Positions 15,504 to 23,330 of a stretch of 24,989 bases of DNA are shown in pieces. Below the pieces are notes generated by a model, which was given only the letters and a program-made list of their open reading frames with translations, was not told the DNA's origin and made no database searches. Position 1 is the stretch's first letter, and every line of letters begins with the position of its first letter. The translations under genes and the position numbers were made by a program. Location of the stretch: positions 68,488 through 93,476 of the forward strand of contig JAHYZB010000005.1 in NCBI GenBank assembly GCA_019424645.1. The letters run 5' to 3'. This stretch comes from Oxalobacter formigenes. Lineage in GTDB: Bacteria > Pseudomonadota > Gammaproteobacteria > Burkholderiales > Burkholderiaceae_D.

Positions 15504-16199
15504 ATGCTTTTTTCTTCCTCACCGTACAAGCTGACATCCCAATTTTTCGGACGACTTCTATTAGTTATCTTATTGGCAATAATATTGCCACTACTGCCGA
15601 AGGCAGCCGACGTACTTCCCCCTTTGACCAACGCTTACCTTGGTAGCGCTGCCGCAAAATACGGGATCAACGCAAAAAAACGGCTTCAGGACTGGGACAG
15701 ACTCATTAAACAAAACCAGAACAAACCAGAAACTGAAAAACTTCAGATTGTGAACGACTTTTTTAACCGTATCCGTTACGTGTCCGACCTCGAACACTGG
15801 AAAATTGAAGATTACTGGGCCACTCCTGCAGAAATGCTCGCCACGAATGGAGGAGATTGTGAAGATTACGCCATCGCGAAATATTTCACGCTTGTGGCAA
15901 TGCATGTCGACCCCAATAAACTCAAGATCACCTACGTCAAGGCTCGGGTCAATAACAAAATGATTGCCCATATGGTTTTGACCTATTACTCCCAGCCAAA
16001 CACCGTTCCACTGGTTCTGGACAGCCTGAACAAACAGATCCGGCCGGCTACGCAACGTCCTGACCTGACTCCGGTTTATGCCTTCAATGGTGATGGCTTG
16101 TGGATTGTGAAATCACGTACCCAGCAAAATCGGGTTGGAGGATCAGGCAAGATTCGTTTCTGGAATGAGATGAAAAGCCGGATGGGAAAAGAATTCTAG
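15504..16199 (+). CDS. lapG: Periplasmic transglutaminase-like cysteine protease (LapG-like, BTLCP family)
   Basis: A 231-residue protein with an N-terminal signal or anchor (hydrophobic 17-32). The mature domain carries the full triad of bacterial transglutaminase-like cysteine proteases: C119 in NGGDCEDYAIAKY, H156 in AHMVLTYY and D173 in LVLDSLN. The acidic D118 and E120 beside the cysteine match the calcium-binding residues of LapG. Trp and Tyr residues in DLEHWKIEDYWATP are also typical. Known role: calcium-dependent cleavage of LapA-type adhesins at an Ala-Ala site near their N-terminus, blocked when LapD holds the protease. The gene lies between lapE- and lapD-like genes. No good Shine-Dalgarno precedes the ATG. 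Function by family and context is well supported; the local substrate is unknown. Confidence 0.93.
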   Translation: MLFSSSPYKLTSQFFGRLLLVILLAIILPLLPKAADVLPPLTNAYLGSAAAKYGINAKKRLQDWDRLIKQNQNKPETEKLQIVNDFFNRIRYVSDLEHWKIEDYWATPAEMLATNGGDCEDYAIAKYFTLVAMHVDPNKLKITYVKARVNNKMIAHMVLTYYSQPNTVPLVLDSLNKQIRPATQRPDLTPVYAFNGDGLWIVKSRTQQNRVGGSGKIRFWNEMKSRMGKEF

Positions 16200-16285
16200 T
16201 TATGTTTGACACTGGAAAAACAAATGAAGAATCAATGAAAAACAGTTATGTGAAACAAGCCAACCGTTAATTAATTGTTTTTTAT

Positions 16286-16294
16286 TGCTAAAAT
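16286..16294 (+). promoter_or_regulatory. Candidate extended -10 for the lapD-like gene
   Basis: TGC-TAAAAT with TTAATT (16267-16272) 16 bp before TAAAAT would start transcription near 16301, just ahead of the GGAG Shine-Dalgarno at 16306-16309. The -35 matches only half of the consensus. Confidence 0.33.
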
Positions 16295-16318
16295 GCTATT
16301 AAACTGGAGACGACCGTT

Positions 16319-18304
16319 ATGACATTACGGCGACAATTAACTCTTATCATTGCAACACTTTTCGTGTTGCTCTTTATCGGGACATTTTCCATCAATGTCC
16401 ATAATACACGTGCCTACCTGAACGACCAGCTCAACAGCATTTCGCAGGACATGGCAACCTCGCTGGGTCTGACGCTGTCACCCTATATGGCCGACGACGA
16501 TATGGTTGTCGTTGAAAGCCATGTCAATGCCCTGTATGACAGCGGTTACTATCGGGAAATCATCATCACCGACATCGATGGCAAACCTTTGATCGAACGT
16601 ATCAGCACTCGCCCCGTTGAAAAAGTGCCAGCCTGGTTCGTCAACATGTTCCCGCTGGATACTCCCCAGGGCGAAAGCCTGATTATGAGTGGGTGGACAC
16701 AGGCTGGTGCGGTTCGCGTCAGCGCACATCCCGAATTCGCATACATTCGCCTATGGTCAACTTGCGTCCAGTCGTTTTATCTGTTTCTGATCGGCTTTGC
16801 CATCCTTTTCGGGCTGGTGCTTGTCGTCCTTCACTACATTCTTCGTCCATTGAAGGCCGTCCAGAAACAGGCGGAAGCCATATCGAATAAAAAATACCTT
16901 ATCCAGACACAAATGCCCTGGACGCGGGAACTCCGTGATGTCGTTACCGCCATGAATATGATGTCCGGAAAAATCAGGGACATTTTCAGCGAGCAGGAAG
17001 CGTCGCTTGAACGTATACGCAATGCCGCTTACACTGATTCGACGACCAGCCTCGCCAATCGTACTTATTTCAATATGAGATTGCGTCACATGATCGAATC
17101 CGGAACGGATTTCGAACATGGCGTACTGATGTTCATTGAAATCAGCCACCTGATCGAATTGAATAAACAATCCGGCCATCTTGCGGGAGATACCCTTTTG
17201 AAAGGTGTCAGCCAGCTTGTCAAGGACCGGATCAGTACTTTCCCGGCCAATGAAATCCTGCTGGCGCGCCTGTCCGGCGCCACTTTTGCCATCGCGATTT
17301 CCGGCGTCTCTGAAAAACAGGTGGAAGAATTCGCAAACTCCCTCGCGGCGGATCTCTCCGGACTGCATGAAAAAGGCCTGACGCCATTTACCGATGTCGG
17401 CCACATCGGTCTGGCATTTCACACCAGCCAGAATTTGCAGGAACTGCTTTCCGAAGCGGATATGGCCTTGCGTGCCGCGCAAATCAAGGGGCCGAATGCT
17501 GTCCATTATCATCGTAACAATATCGCGGGCGATTTCGACAGTCTGACAGCGACCCAGTGGATTTCACTGTTGAACAAGGTCATCGATGAAAAAAGATTCA
17601 CCCTGTTATTGCAATCTGTCATGACGGCAGAAGATCCGACTGTTATCCGTCAGCAGGAAGTCCTGCTGCGCATTGCCAATGATGAAAACAAACTGATTCC
17701 AGCCAGTATTTTCATCCCGATGATCCATCATCACGGCCTGACCAAAGCACTCGACAAAATGATTGTCTCTGCTGTGCTCGAACAACTGGCAAAACAGGAA
17801 AATACGGAAGGAAATGTTTCCATCAACCTGATGCCGGCATCCATACAGGACCCGGAATTCGTGACCTGGCTGTCATCGACTCTGGCATCCCGGCCGAAAC
17901 TGGCAAGTCGCCTCTTATTCGAACTAGACGACTATGGCATTGCCCAGAATCTGTATGCTGCTTTGAATCTGCAACAGGCCATCGCTTCTACTGGTGCCGG
18001 GATCGGTATCGATCATTTCGGCAGAAATATTACGGCCCTGAGTTCTCTGGGCACGTTAAAACCCGTCTATCTTAAAATCGACGGCAGTTTCATCCGGAAT
18101 ATTGATACCAACCGTGACAACCAGCAATTTGTCGAACTGCTCGTCACGATGGCACATACACAGGACATGCTCGTTATTGCCGAATCCATTGAAAATAACC
18201 ATGAAATGGAAATGGTACAAAAACTCCGTGTGGATGGACTTCAGGGCTATGCCCTGCACCGCCCTGAAGTCTGGATTAGCAATATTCCGGAATCATTGAA
18301 ATAA
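16319..18304 (+). CDS. lapD: c-di-GMP receptor with degenerate GGDEF and EAL domains (LapD-like)
   Basis: A 661-residue inner-membrane receptor. Order: TM1 (about 8-26), periplasmic LapD/MoxY-type output domain (27-147, with PAWFVNMFPLDTP and SGWTQAGAVRVSAHP), TM2 (about 152-174), HAMP (175-225), GGDEF-like (240-395) and EAL-like (405-655). The GGDEF signature is replaced by LSGATF (318-323), so no cyclase activity is expected. In the EAL domain E447, N503, E535, K586 and E622 are kept, but the DDFG motif reads D565-H566-FG and the loop after it differs (RN). Catalysis is therefore doubtful while c-di-GMP binding is plausible. This is how LapD works: on binding the nucleotide it sequesters LapG in the periplasm. 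The adjacent lapG-like gene supports the role. Confidence 0.93.
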   Translation: MTLRRQLTLIIATLFVLLFIGTFSINVHNTRAYLNDQLNSISQDMATSLGLTLSPYMADDDMVVVESHVNALYDSGYYREIIITDIDGKPLIERISTRPVEKVPAWFVNMFPLDTPQGESLIMSGWTQAGAVRVSAHPEFAYIRLWSTCVQSFYLFLIGFAILFGLVLVVLHYILRPLKAVQKQAEAISNKKYLIQTQMPWTRELRDVVTAMNMMSGKIRDIFSEQEASLERIRNAAYTDSTTSLANRTYFNMRLRHMIESGTDFEHGVLMFIEISHLIELNKQSGHLAGDTLLKGVSQLVKDRISTFPANEILLARLSGATFAIAISGVSEKQVEEFANSLAADLSGLHEKGLTPFTDVGHIGLAFHTSQNLQELLSEADMALRAAQIKGPNAVHYHRNNIAGDFDSLTATQWISLLNKVIDEKRFTLLLQSVMTAEDPTVIRQQEVLLRIANDENKLIPASIFIPMIHHHGLTKALDKMIVSAVLEQLAKQENTEGNVSINLMPASIQDPEFVTWLSSTLASRPKLASRLLFELDDYGIAQNLYAALNLQQAIASTGAGIGIDHFGRNITALSSLGTLKPVYLKIDGSFIRNIDTNRDNQQFVELLVTMAHTQDMLVIAESIENNHEMEMVQKLRVDGLQGYALHRPEVWISNIPESLK

Positions 18305-18330
18305 GCCGAAATGATGGCAAGGACATCACG

Positions 18331-18384
18331 AAGCCATGAATATCTGTTTTCCGGAAAGATGTTTATGGCTTTTTCATTTTTGTG
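18331..18384 (+). terminator. Probable intrinsic terminator of the lapD-like gene
   Basis: AAGCCAT (18331-18337) pairs with ATGGCTT (18365-18371). An inner ATCT/AGAT pairing extends the stem, and TTTTCATTTTT follows. It lies 27 bp after the lapD-like stop, so the downstream genes probably have their own promoter. Confidence 0.7.
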
Positions 18385-18445
18385 AAATTCTCTTTTATTT
18401 ATGTTATTCCTGTGAATGTTTTCACTCCATTTCCCAGTCCACATG

Positions 18446-18476
18446 ATGTTTACAAATATATTTTTCAGGTAAACAT
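18446..18476. repeat. Inverted repeat 1 upstream of the small-protein/lapBC operon
   Basis: ATGTTTAC (18446-18453) and GTAAACAT (18469-18476) form a perfect 8-bp dyad with a 15-nt AT-rich spacer. Its right arm shares three bases with the left arm of the next dyad, so the two cannot both form as hairpins. Confidence 0.7.
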
Positions 18477-18502
18477 GTTGCCAACTTGCTCATGGCAACA
18501 TG
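18474..18502. repeat. Inverted repeat 2 upstream of the small-protein/lapBC operon
   Basis: CATGTTGCCA (18474-18483) and TGGCAACATG (18493-18502) form a perfect 10-bp dyad with a 9-nt spacer. It ends 5 bp before the candidate -35, a usual place for an activator or repressor site. No T-run follows closely, so it is probably not a terminator. Confidence 0.75.
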
Positions 18503-18507
18503 GTGCT

Positions 18508-18536
18508 AAGACAAATATCTTTTTTTGACATAAAAT
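18508..18536 (+). promoter_or_regulatory. Candidate promoter for the small protein, lapB- and lapC-like genes
   Basis: AAGACA and TAAAAT are separated by 17 bp and match four of six and five of six consensus bases. They lie after the lapD terminator and next to the dyads. This is by eye only. Confidence 0.38.
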
Positions 18537-18666
18537 AAAACCAATATTTCCTCAATGAAATCCAAGGCTGTGATTAAAAGGTGAAAACAGGCAGTACCTG
18601 ACCTTATTCAGGCGGTGTTCTTGTTCAACAAAATCAAACCCGGATTAACCCTGACGGGATACGACC

Positions 18667-19014
18667 ATGCCCTACATACAGCGAAATGAAAAAGGTGAAA
18701 TCATCGCCCTGACGGCGGATTCCACCGGAAAAGATGACCAGCCGACAGGACTGGACAACCCTGAAATCCTGCAATTTCTTGCGGGAAGCGAGAATTCGGC
18801 AAAGGGCGATCATTATTTCGAAATGCTGGCTCAGGACCTTCAACAAATCCGTATTCTGGAAGATCTGATTGACTTGCTGACGTCGAAAGGCATCATCATG
18901 TTTTCTGAATTGCCGGTAGCCGCACAGCAAAAAATCCTGAACAAGAAAAGCATTCGCGAAAGTCTCGATCATGCCGGTGACATTCTCGTGCGTGATGAAG
19001 CCCCTCTTCTTTAA
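18667..19014 (+). CDS. Small acidic protein of unknown function, first gene before the lapB-like exporter
   Basis: A 115-residue cytosolic-looking protein: no signal peptide, no membrane segment, no cysteine. The N-terminal part (MPYIQRNEKGEIIALT) looks like two short beta strands. The middle is acidic and polar, and the C-terminal half is helical with heptad-like leucines and isoleucines (QDLQQIRILEDLIDLLTSKG), then FSELPVAAQQKILNKK. I recall small pseudomonad proteins of this build (a '...EDLIxxLxxKGxIxxxxLPxxAQxKL...' tail), some misnamed as tryptophan synthase beta subunit. There is no basis for that enzyme activity here. It starts 45 bp upstream of the lapB-like gene, is probably co-transcribed with it, and could act in adhesin export. 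The function is unknown. Confidence 0.85.
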   Translation: MPYIQRNEKGEIIALTADSTGKDDQPTGLDNPEILQFLAGSENSAKGDHYFEMLAQDLQQIRILEDLIDLLTSKGIIMFSELPVAAQQKILNKKSIRESLDHAGDILVRDEAPLL

Positions 19015-19058
19015 TTAACTTTTATTATCCCGAACTCATTTTCAGAGACGATACTGCA

Positions 19059-21224
19059 ATGGCAGAAACAAACGACACCAACTGGAAAATTCCGGTCGAC
19101 GCTTTAATGTCGGACGATCCGCTGCTGAGATGTCTGGTCATCCTGACCCGGCTCTACCAGCATCCTTATTCGGCCCAGACGTTGACCGCAGGGCTCCCGC
19201 TTGAAGACGGGAAGCTAAATCCGGAATTGTTTATACGCGCGGCAAACCGTGCAGGCCTGACTTCCCGCGTCACCAAGCGTGAACTGCTCGATATTTCGGC
19301 TTTGACATTTCCCATCGTTTTACTGCTCAAAAACGGGAACGCGTGCGTTGCCACAGCCCGCAACGAAGCCAATGTCTGGACAGTCATCCAGACCGAATCC
19401 GATGGCGGCGAAATGCAGATATCCAATGAGGAACTGGCCGGGTTTTATACTGGATTCGCCATATTCAGCCGTCCATCTTTCCGTTTCGACACTCGTGCCC
19501 ACGAACACGAAACGCCAAAGGGTGAACACTGGTTCTGGAGCGTTTTCCGCCAGTCATGGCCACTGTATTCTGAAGTATTGATCGCCTCTCTTCTGATCAA
19601 TATTTTCGCACTGGTCACCCCGTTGTTTACGATGAACGTTTACGACCGTGTTGTCCCGAATCAGGCGTATGAAACGCTATGGGTTCTGGGTATCGGTATT
19701 CTGATTGTCTACATCTTCGATCTGATCATGAAAACATTGCGGGCCTATTTCCTCGATGTGGCCGGCAAGCGGGTCGATATCATCCTGTCGGCAACGATAT
19801 TCGAAAAGATCATGGGGCTGAAAGCTGCCGTACGTCCGCGCTCGGTCGGCAGCCTTGCCAACAATTTGCAGGAATTCGAGATGTTCCGGGATTTCATCAC
19901 TTCCGCGACAATCACAACCCTGATCGATTTGCCGTTTACCATTCTTTTCCTGCTGATCATCCTCTGGATCGGCGGTCCGGTCGTTCTCGTTCCTATTGCC
20001 GCCATACCGATCATCATTCTTGTTGCGCTGGCACTGCAACGTCCTTTGCAAAGCGTCATCCAGAAAAGTTTCCGTGTCGGCTCCCAGAAACATGCGACCC
20101 TGATCGAAACCCTGACCGGACTCGACACGATCAAAGCCGTTGATGCCGAAGGAATTGCCCAGAGAAAATGGGAAAGAATCATTGGTGAACAAAGTGACCT
20201 TGGTCTCAGGTCGAAATTATTGACAACTGCGATTGTCAATCAATCCGGCTTGTTCCAGCAACTGGCTTATGTCGGTGTCGTGATCGTCGGCGTTTTCCTG
20301 ATTACCAATAACATGTTGACCATGGGCGGCCTGATCGCCTGTTCCATGCTGACCGGTCGAGTCACTGCTCCACTGGCGCAGGTTGCCAGCCTGATTACCC
20401 GGTACTACCAGGCACGTGCAGCCGTGCAGGGTGTGGACGACATCATGAAATTGCCTGTCGAAAGGACACCTGGCAAAAATTACATTCAACGCCCGGTCAT
20501 TCGCGGTGACATCGAATTTCGCAATGTGACCTTCGCCTATCCCGACCAGAGCATTCCTGCCCTGAAAAACGTGTCATTCAAAATCAGTCAGGGTGAACGG
20601 GTCGGCATCATCGGACGAATCGGTTCCGGAAAATCGACTCTTGAAAAGCTGATTCTGGGCATTTACGAACCGAATGACGGTTCAGTCTGGGTAGACGGCG
20701 TCGATCTCCAGCAGATCGATCCTGCAGACCTGCGCAGAAACATCGGTTATATCCCTCAGGACGTCATGCTTTTCTTTGGATCGGTCAAAGACAATATTGT
20801 TCTTGGCGCACCTTACGTTGATGACGCCATGATGCTTCGCGCAGCGGAAATTGCAGGAGTGACCGAATTCGTCAATCGTCACCCGCACGGATTCGACATG
20901 CAAATCGGTGAACGCGGTGAAGGCCTCTCTGGCGGACAAAGACAATCTGTCGCGAATGCCCGTGCCCTGTTGCTCGATCCTCCGATCTTTATCATGGACG
21001 AGCCAAGCAATTCGCTCGACAACCGTTCAGAAGAAAATTTCAAGAAACGTCTCGCTACCCAGCTTGGCAATCATACTTTATTGCTGGTAACACACCGTGC
21101 ATCGCTTTTGACACTCGTCGATCGTCTGATTGTCATGGATAACGGTCAAATTATTGCCGATGGCCCCAAAGAACAGGTCATGCAGGCATTGTCTGGAGGA
21201 AAATTGCATGTCGCAAAAGGCTGA
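19059..21224 (+). CDS. lapB: Type I secretion ABC transporter with inactive C39-like domain (LapB-like)
   Basis: A 721-residue inner-membrane exporter with three parts. Residues 15-140 are a C39-like domain. Where active C39 peptidases have the DCGxAC signature, this protein has DPLLRC (20-25), so the nucleophile position is proline, and the catalytic His region is also lost. It should bind substrate, not cut it. A six-helix membrane domain spans about 165-445. The nucleotide-binding domain (480-721) has Walker A GRIGSGKST (519-527), signature LSGGQRQ (623-629), Walker B IFIMDE with catalytic E648, and H679, all intact. This architecture is that of LapB/LssB-type exporters of giant RTX adhesins. 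Its last 17 bases overlap the start of the membrane-fusion gene. Confidence 0.94.
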   Translation: MAETNDTNWKIPVDALMSDDPLLRCLVILTRLYQHPYSAQTLTAGLPLEDGKLNPELFIRAANRAGLTSRVTKRELLDISALTFPIVLLLKNGNACVATARNEANVWTVIQTESDGGEMQISNEELAGFYTGFAIFSRPSFRFDTRAHEHETPKGEHWFWSVFRQSWPLYSEVLIASLLINIFALVTPLFTMNVYDRVVPNQAYETLWVLGIGILIVYIFDLIMKTLRAYFLDVAGKRVDIILSATIFEKIMGLKAAVRPRSVGSLANNLQEFEMFRDFITSATITTLIDLPFTILFLLIILWIGGPVVLVPIAAIPIIILVALALQRPLQSVIQKSFRVGSQKHATLIETLTGLDTIKAVDAEGIAQRKWERIIGEQSDLGLRSKLLTTAIVNQSGLFQQLAYVGVVIVGVFLITNNMLTMGGLIACSMLTGRVTAPLAQVASLITRYYQARAAVQGVDDIMKLPVERTPGKNYIQRPVIRGDIEFRNVTFAYPDQSIPALKNVSFKISQGERVGIIGRIGSGKSTLEKLILGIYEPNDGSVWVDGVDLQQIDPADLRRNIGYIPQDVMLFFGSVKDNIVLGAPYVDDAMMLRAAEIAGVTEFVNRHPHGFDMQIGERGEGLSGGQRQSVANARALLLDPPIFIMDEPSNSLDNRSEENFKKRLATQLGNHTLLLVTHRASLLTLVDRLIVMDNGQIIADGPKEQVMQALSGGKLHVAKG

Positions 21225-22389
21225 AATGGAAGATAGCAAAGGGCGGCTGGAACGATTCAAACAGTGGATCCTTCCTCCTAATGATCCGAATGCCCCTGTA
21301 CGCGAAGATATCCGGTTTATGCCGACCCGGCTGGGAGCCTTTTTCCTGAACCCGCCCAAGGCCAGTTTCCTGATCATTCGCTACACCCTTATCCTGTTCG
21401 TAATCGCGATCATCTGGGCTTGCCTGTCGCCTATCGATGAAATCACCCGTGCGGAAGGCAAGATCATTCCATCCAGCAACGTGCAGGTCATCCAGAATCT
21501 GGAAGGCGGTATTGTCAGCGATATTCCGGTCAAAATCGGCCAGGTTGTCCATAAAGACGATATCGTCATGAAACTGGATGAGACCCGCTTCGCTTCTTCT
21601 GCCGATGAAAGCAAGGCAGGAATCGACGTTCTGAAAGAACAGGTCAATCAACGTGCGCAGGAAATCGCCGAAAAACGTTCCAGGCTTTCACAACTTCAAC
21701 AAAGCTACGCCTTTATCAATAAAGAATTACAGATGTCCAAACCTTTATTGGCACAGGGAGTCGTTTCCGAAGTTGAAATCCTGCGCCTGCAGCGTCAGGT
21801 CTCCGATCTCCGTGGTGAAATGGATGCAAACCGTTTGGCCATTCCCCGTCTGGAATCGCAGCTGTCTGAAGCCAAGGCAAAACTGGAAGGAGCATCTGCT
21901 TCGAGTATGGCCGCCAAAGATCGGCTGGATCGGACAACGGTGCGATCTCCAGTCGAAGGCATTGTCAAAACCATCAATATCAACACGGTCGGCGGTGTTA
22001 TCCAGCCCGGCATGAATGTCATGGAAATCGTGCCAATCGAGGATAACCTGCTTGTGGAAGCACGTGTACGGCCAAGTGACGTCGGCTTTTTGAAAGTCGG
22101 ACAGCCTGCCATGGTCAAGATATCGGCCTACGATTTCTCCATCTATGGCGGCCTTGAAGCTGAAGTGGAAAATATTACGGCAGACTCCATCACCAATGAA
22201 AAAGGTGAAAGTTTCTATCTGGTTCGCGTCAGAACGAAGAAAAATTATCTGGGCACCGAAGAAAAGCCGCTTCCGATCATTCCGGGCATGATGGCATCAG
22301 CCAGCATCAAAACCGGAAGCAAGAGTTTGATGACGTATCTGTTGAAACCGATTTTCAAGGCAAAATCAGACGCATTAACTGAAAGATAA
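21208..22389 (+). CDS. lapC: HlyD-family membrane-fusion protein of the type I secretion system (LapC-like)
   Basis: A 393-residue adaptor that bridges the ABC exporter and the TolC-like channel. A cytosolic N-terminus (1-53) precedes one membrane helix (about 54-72). Then come a lipoyl half-motif (NVQVIQNLEGGIVSDIPVKIGQ), a long periplasmic coiled-coil hairpin (about 130-250) and the second lipoyl half (TTVRSPVEGIVKTI). The beta-barrel with the family tail (IIPGMMASASIKTGSKSLMTYLLKP) closes the protein. I chose the ATG at 21208 because GGAGGA lies seven bases before it. This start is within the end of the lapB-like gene and indicates translational coupling. An earlier in-frame start would add residues unlike the family. 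Confidence 0.95.
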   Translation: MSQKAEMEDSKGRLERFKQWILPPNDPNAPVREDIRFMPTRLGAFFLNPPKASFLIIRYTLILFVIAIIWACLSPIDEITRAEGKIIPSSNVQVIQNLEGGIVSDIPVKIGQVVHKDDIVMKLDETRFASSADESKAGIDVLKEQVNQRAQEIAEKRSRLSQLQQSYAFINKELQMSKPLLAQGVVSEVEILRLQRQVSDLRGEMDANRLAIPRLESQLSEAKAKLEGASASSMAAKDRLDRTTVRSPVEGIVKTININTVGGVIQPGMNVMEIVPIEDNLLVEARVRPSDVGFLKVGQPAMVKISAYDFSIYGGLEAEVENITADSITNEKGESFYLVRVRTKKNYLGTEEKPLPIIPGMMASASIKTGSKSLMTYLLKPIFKAKSDALTER

Positions 22390-22403
22390 ACTTTTGTACA
22401 ATA

Positions 22404-22439
22404 AAAAATGGCACCAATATTGGTGCCTTTTTTATTTTT
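22404..22439. terminator. Bidirectional intrinsic terminator after the lapC-like gene
   Basis: GGCACCA (22410-22416) pairs with TGGTGCC (22421-22427) around loop ATAT. An A-run lies before it and a long T-run after it. It serves the lapC-like gene and the convergent LuxR-type gene. Confidence 0.92.
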
Positions 22440-22471
22440 CGCCAGCAGCAAATTTCCGTTGTCTGTATCCG

Positions 22472-23137
22472 TCAGTCGTGTCCCGACATAAGAATAACCA
22501 GCTGTAATCTGTCTTTCACATCCAGTTTCTCGAATATGGAACTCAAATGTGCCTTGACTGTTCTCTCTGCGATATCAAGCTCTTTGGCAACAGCTTTATT
22601 ACTGCATCCCTTGTTAATTAACTGTGCAATTTCCAGTTCGCGTCGTGTCAAACAACTCAGGGGATTAGTTTCGGCTGTGGCAAAAGAACCTGTTTCTTCA
22701 TTTTGCTCCGAATCAGGATGGGTATGTACCGCAGATTCGTGAAGCCTTGCCATCAATGCAGGGATACCGGCAGAAGACAGCCAGACTCCTTTTTTGGAAA
22801 CGACTGAAAGAATTTTCCTGCATTCGGATTCTCCGAGGGTTGGTGGACAACAGGCAACTGCGCCAATGGCAAGACTGGCCAGCTCGGCGTCAGGTGTAAA
22901 CGAAATTCCCCCGAAAATGAGCCTGGCCTGATTTTTCAGGGAAGCAATCTTTTTCAGTATTTCCGTTTCGCGCGCGCCCGGCAGATTCATGTCCAGAACG
23001 ATCAGTTCCGCCGGATTCGCCGTCAGAAAATCTATCAGTGCTGCAATGGAATCCATCAGCATGACAGTCACCTTGCTGCCACTCACTTTCATCCAGCGTG
23101 CAGCAAATTTTTCATTGGATGTAGCAATTACATACAT
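22472..23137 (-). CDS. LuxR/NarL-type regulator with an atypical receiver domain
   Basis: A 221-residue protein. The C-terminal domain (about 155-221) is a clear LuxR/GerE helix-turn-helix: LTRRELEIAQLINKGCSNKAVAKEL, then AERTVKAHLSSIFEKL. The N-terminal domain (1-115) has the receiver fold, and D49 sits where the phospho-acceptor belongs (LIVLDMNLPG). However, the acidic pair normally at the end of strand 1 is S7-N8 (IATSNEK), and the conserved lysine after strand 5 is missing (GAVACCPPTLG). Phosphorylation by a kinase is thus doubtful. ATG 23135-23137 follows AAGG and is favoured over an upstream TTG. It converges on the lap genes and no histidine kinase is adjacent. It could regulate the lap operon or its adhesin; this is an inference from position only. 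Confidence 0.88.
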   Translation of the reverse strand: MYVIATSNEKFAARWMKVSGSKVTVMLMDSIAALIDFLTANPAELIVLDMNLPGARETEILKKIASLKNQARLIFGGISFTPDAELASLAIGAVACCPPTLGESECRKILSVVSKKGVWLSSAGIPALMARLHESAVHTHPDSEQNEETGSFATAETNPLSCLTRRELEIAQLINKGCSNKAVAKELDIAERTVKAHLSSIFEKLDVKDRLQLVILMSGHD

Positions 23138-23330
23138 GAAGGCGACCTTATACAATAACAATCAATATGGCTCGCCTCCCCCTTTCCAAATGAAATCCGA
23201 GGCAAGAACCTTTGTGTCAATCTTACAAGATAATCAATTTTTCCTCGCGGAAATTTTTTAAATAGTCCCGTCCTGATGCAGAAAAAACAACACGGTTAAA
23301 TACTGTCTTATTTTCATCGAACACAAGAAT

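Larger units (their letters stand above)
18305..18666 (+). promoter_or_regulatory. Non-coding region between lapD-like gene and the small-protein/lapB/lapC operon
   Basis: This 362-base AT-rich gap contains no gene I can support. It holds, in order, a terminator (18331-18384), two overlapping perfect dyads (18446-18476 and 18474-18502) and a candidate promoter, AAGACA (18508-18513), 17 bp, TAAAAT (18531-18536). A leader of about 120 bases follows, with CAGG/CCTG/CAGG segments that could pair in two ways. Confidence 0.5.

Noticed and set aside
18526..18590. TTGACA at 18525-18530 as the -35 of the exporter operon.
   Set aside because: No acceptable -10 is found 16-18 bp downstream. The AAGACA/TAAAAT pair just upstream fits better.
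18560..18666. A c-di-GMP riboswitch in the leader of the small-protein/lapB/lapC operon.
   Set aside because: The conserved core bases of class I or class II c-di-GMP riboswitches are not present; only small CAGG/CCTG pairings are seen.
18667..19014. Calling the 115-residue protein a tryptophan synthase beta subunit, a name used for some similar proteins.
   Set aside because: It is far too short, with no PLP-binding lysine motif and no trp gene context; the name would be an annotation error.
23240..23259. Terminator-like hairpin TTTCC-TCGC-GGAAA followed by six Ts, oriented to the plus strand.
   Set aside because: The stem has only 5 bp and no plus-strand gene leads into it, since the lapC-like unit is already closed at 22404-22439. 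It is most likely chance in AT-rich DNA.
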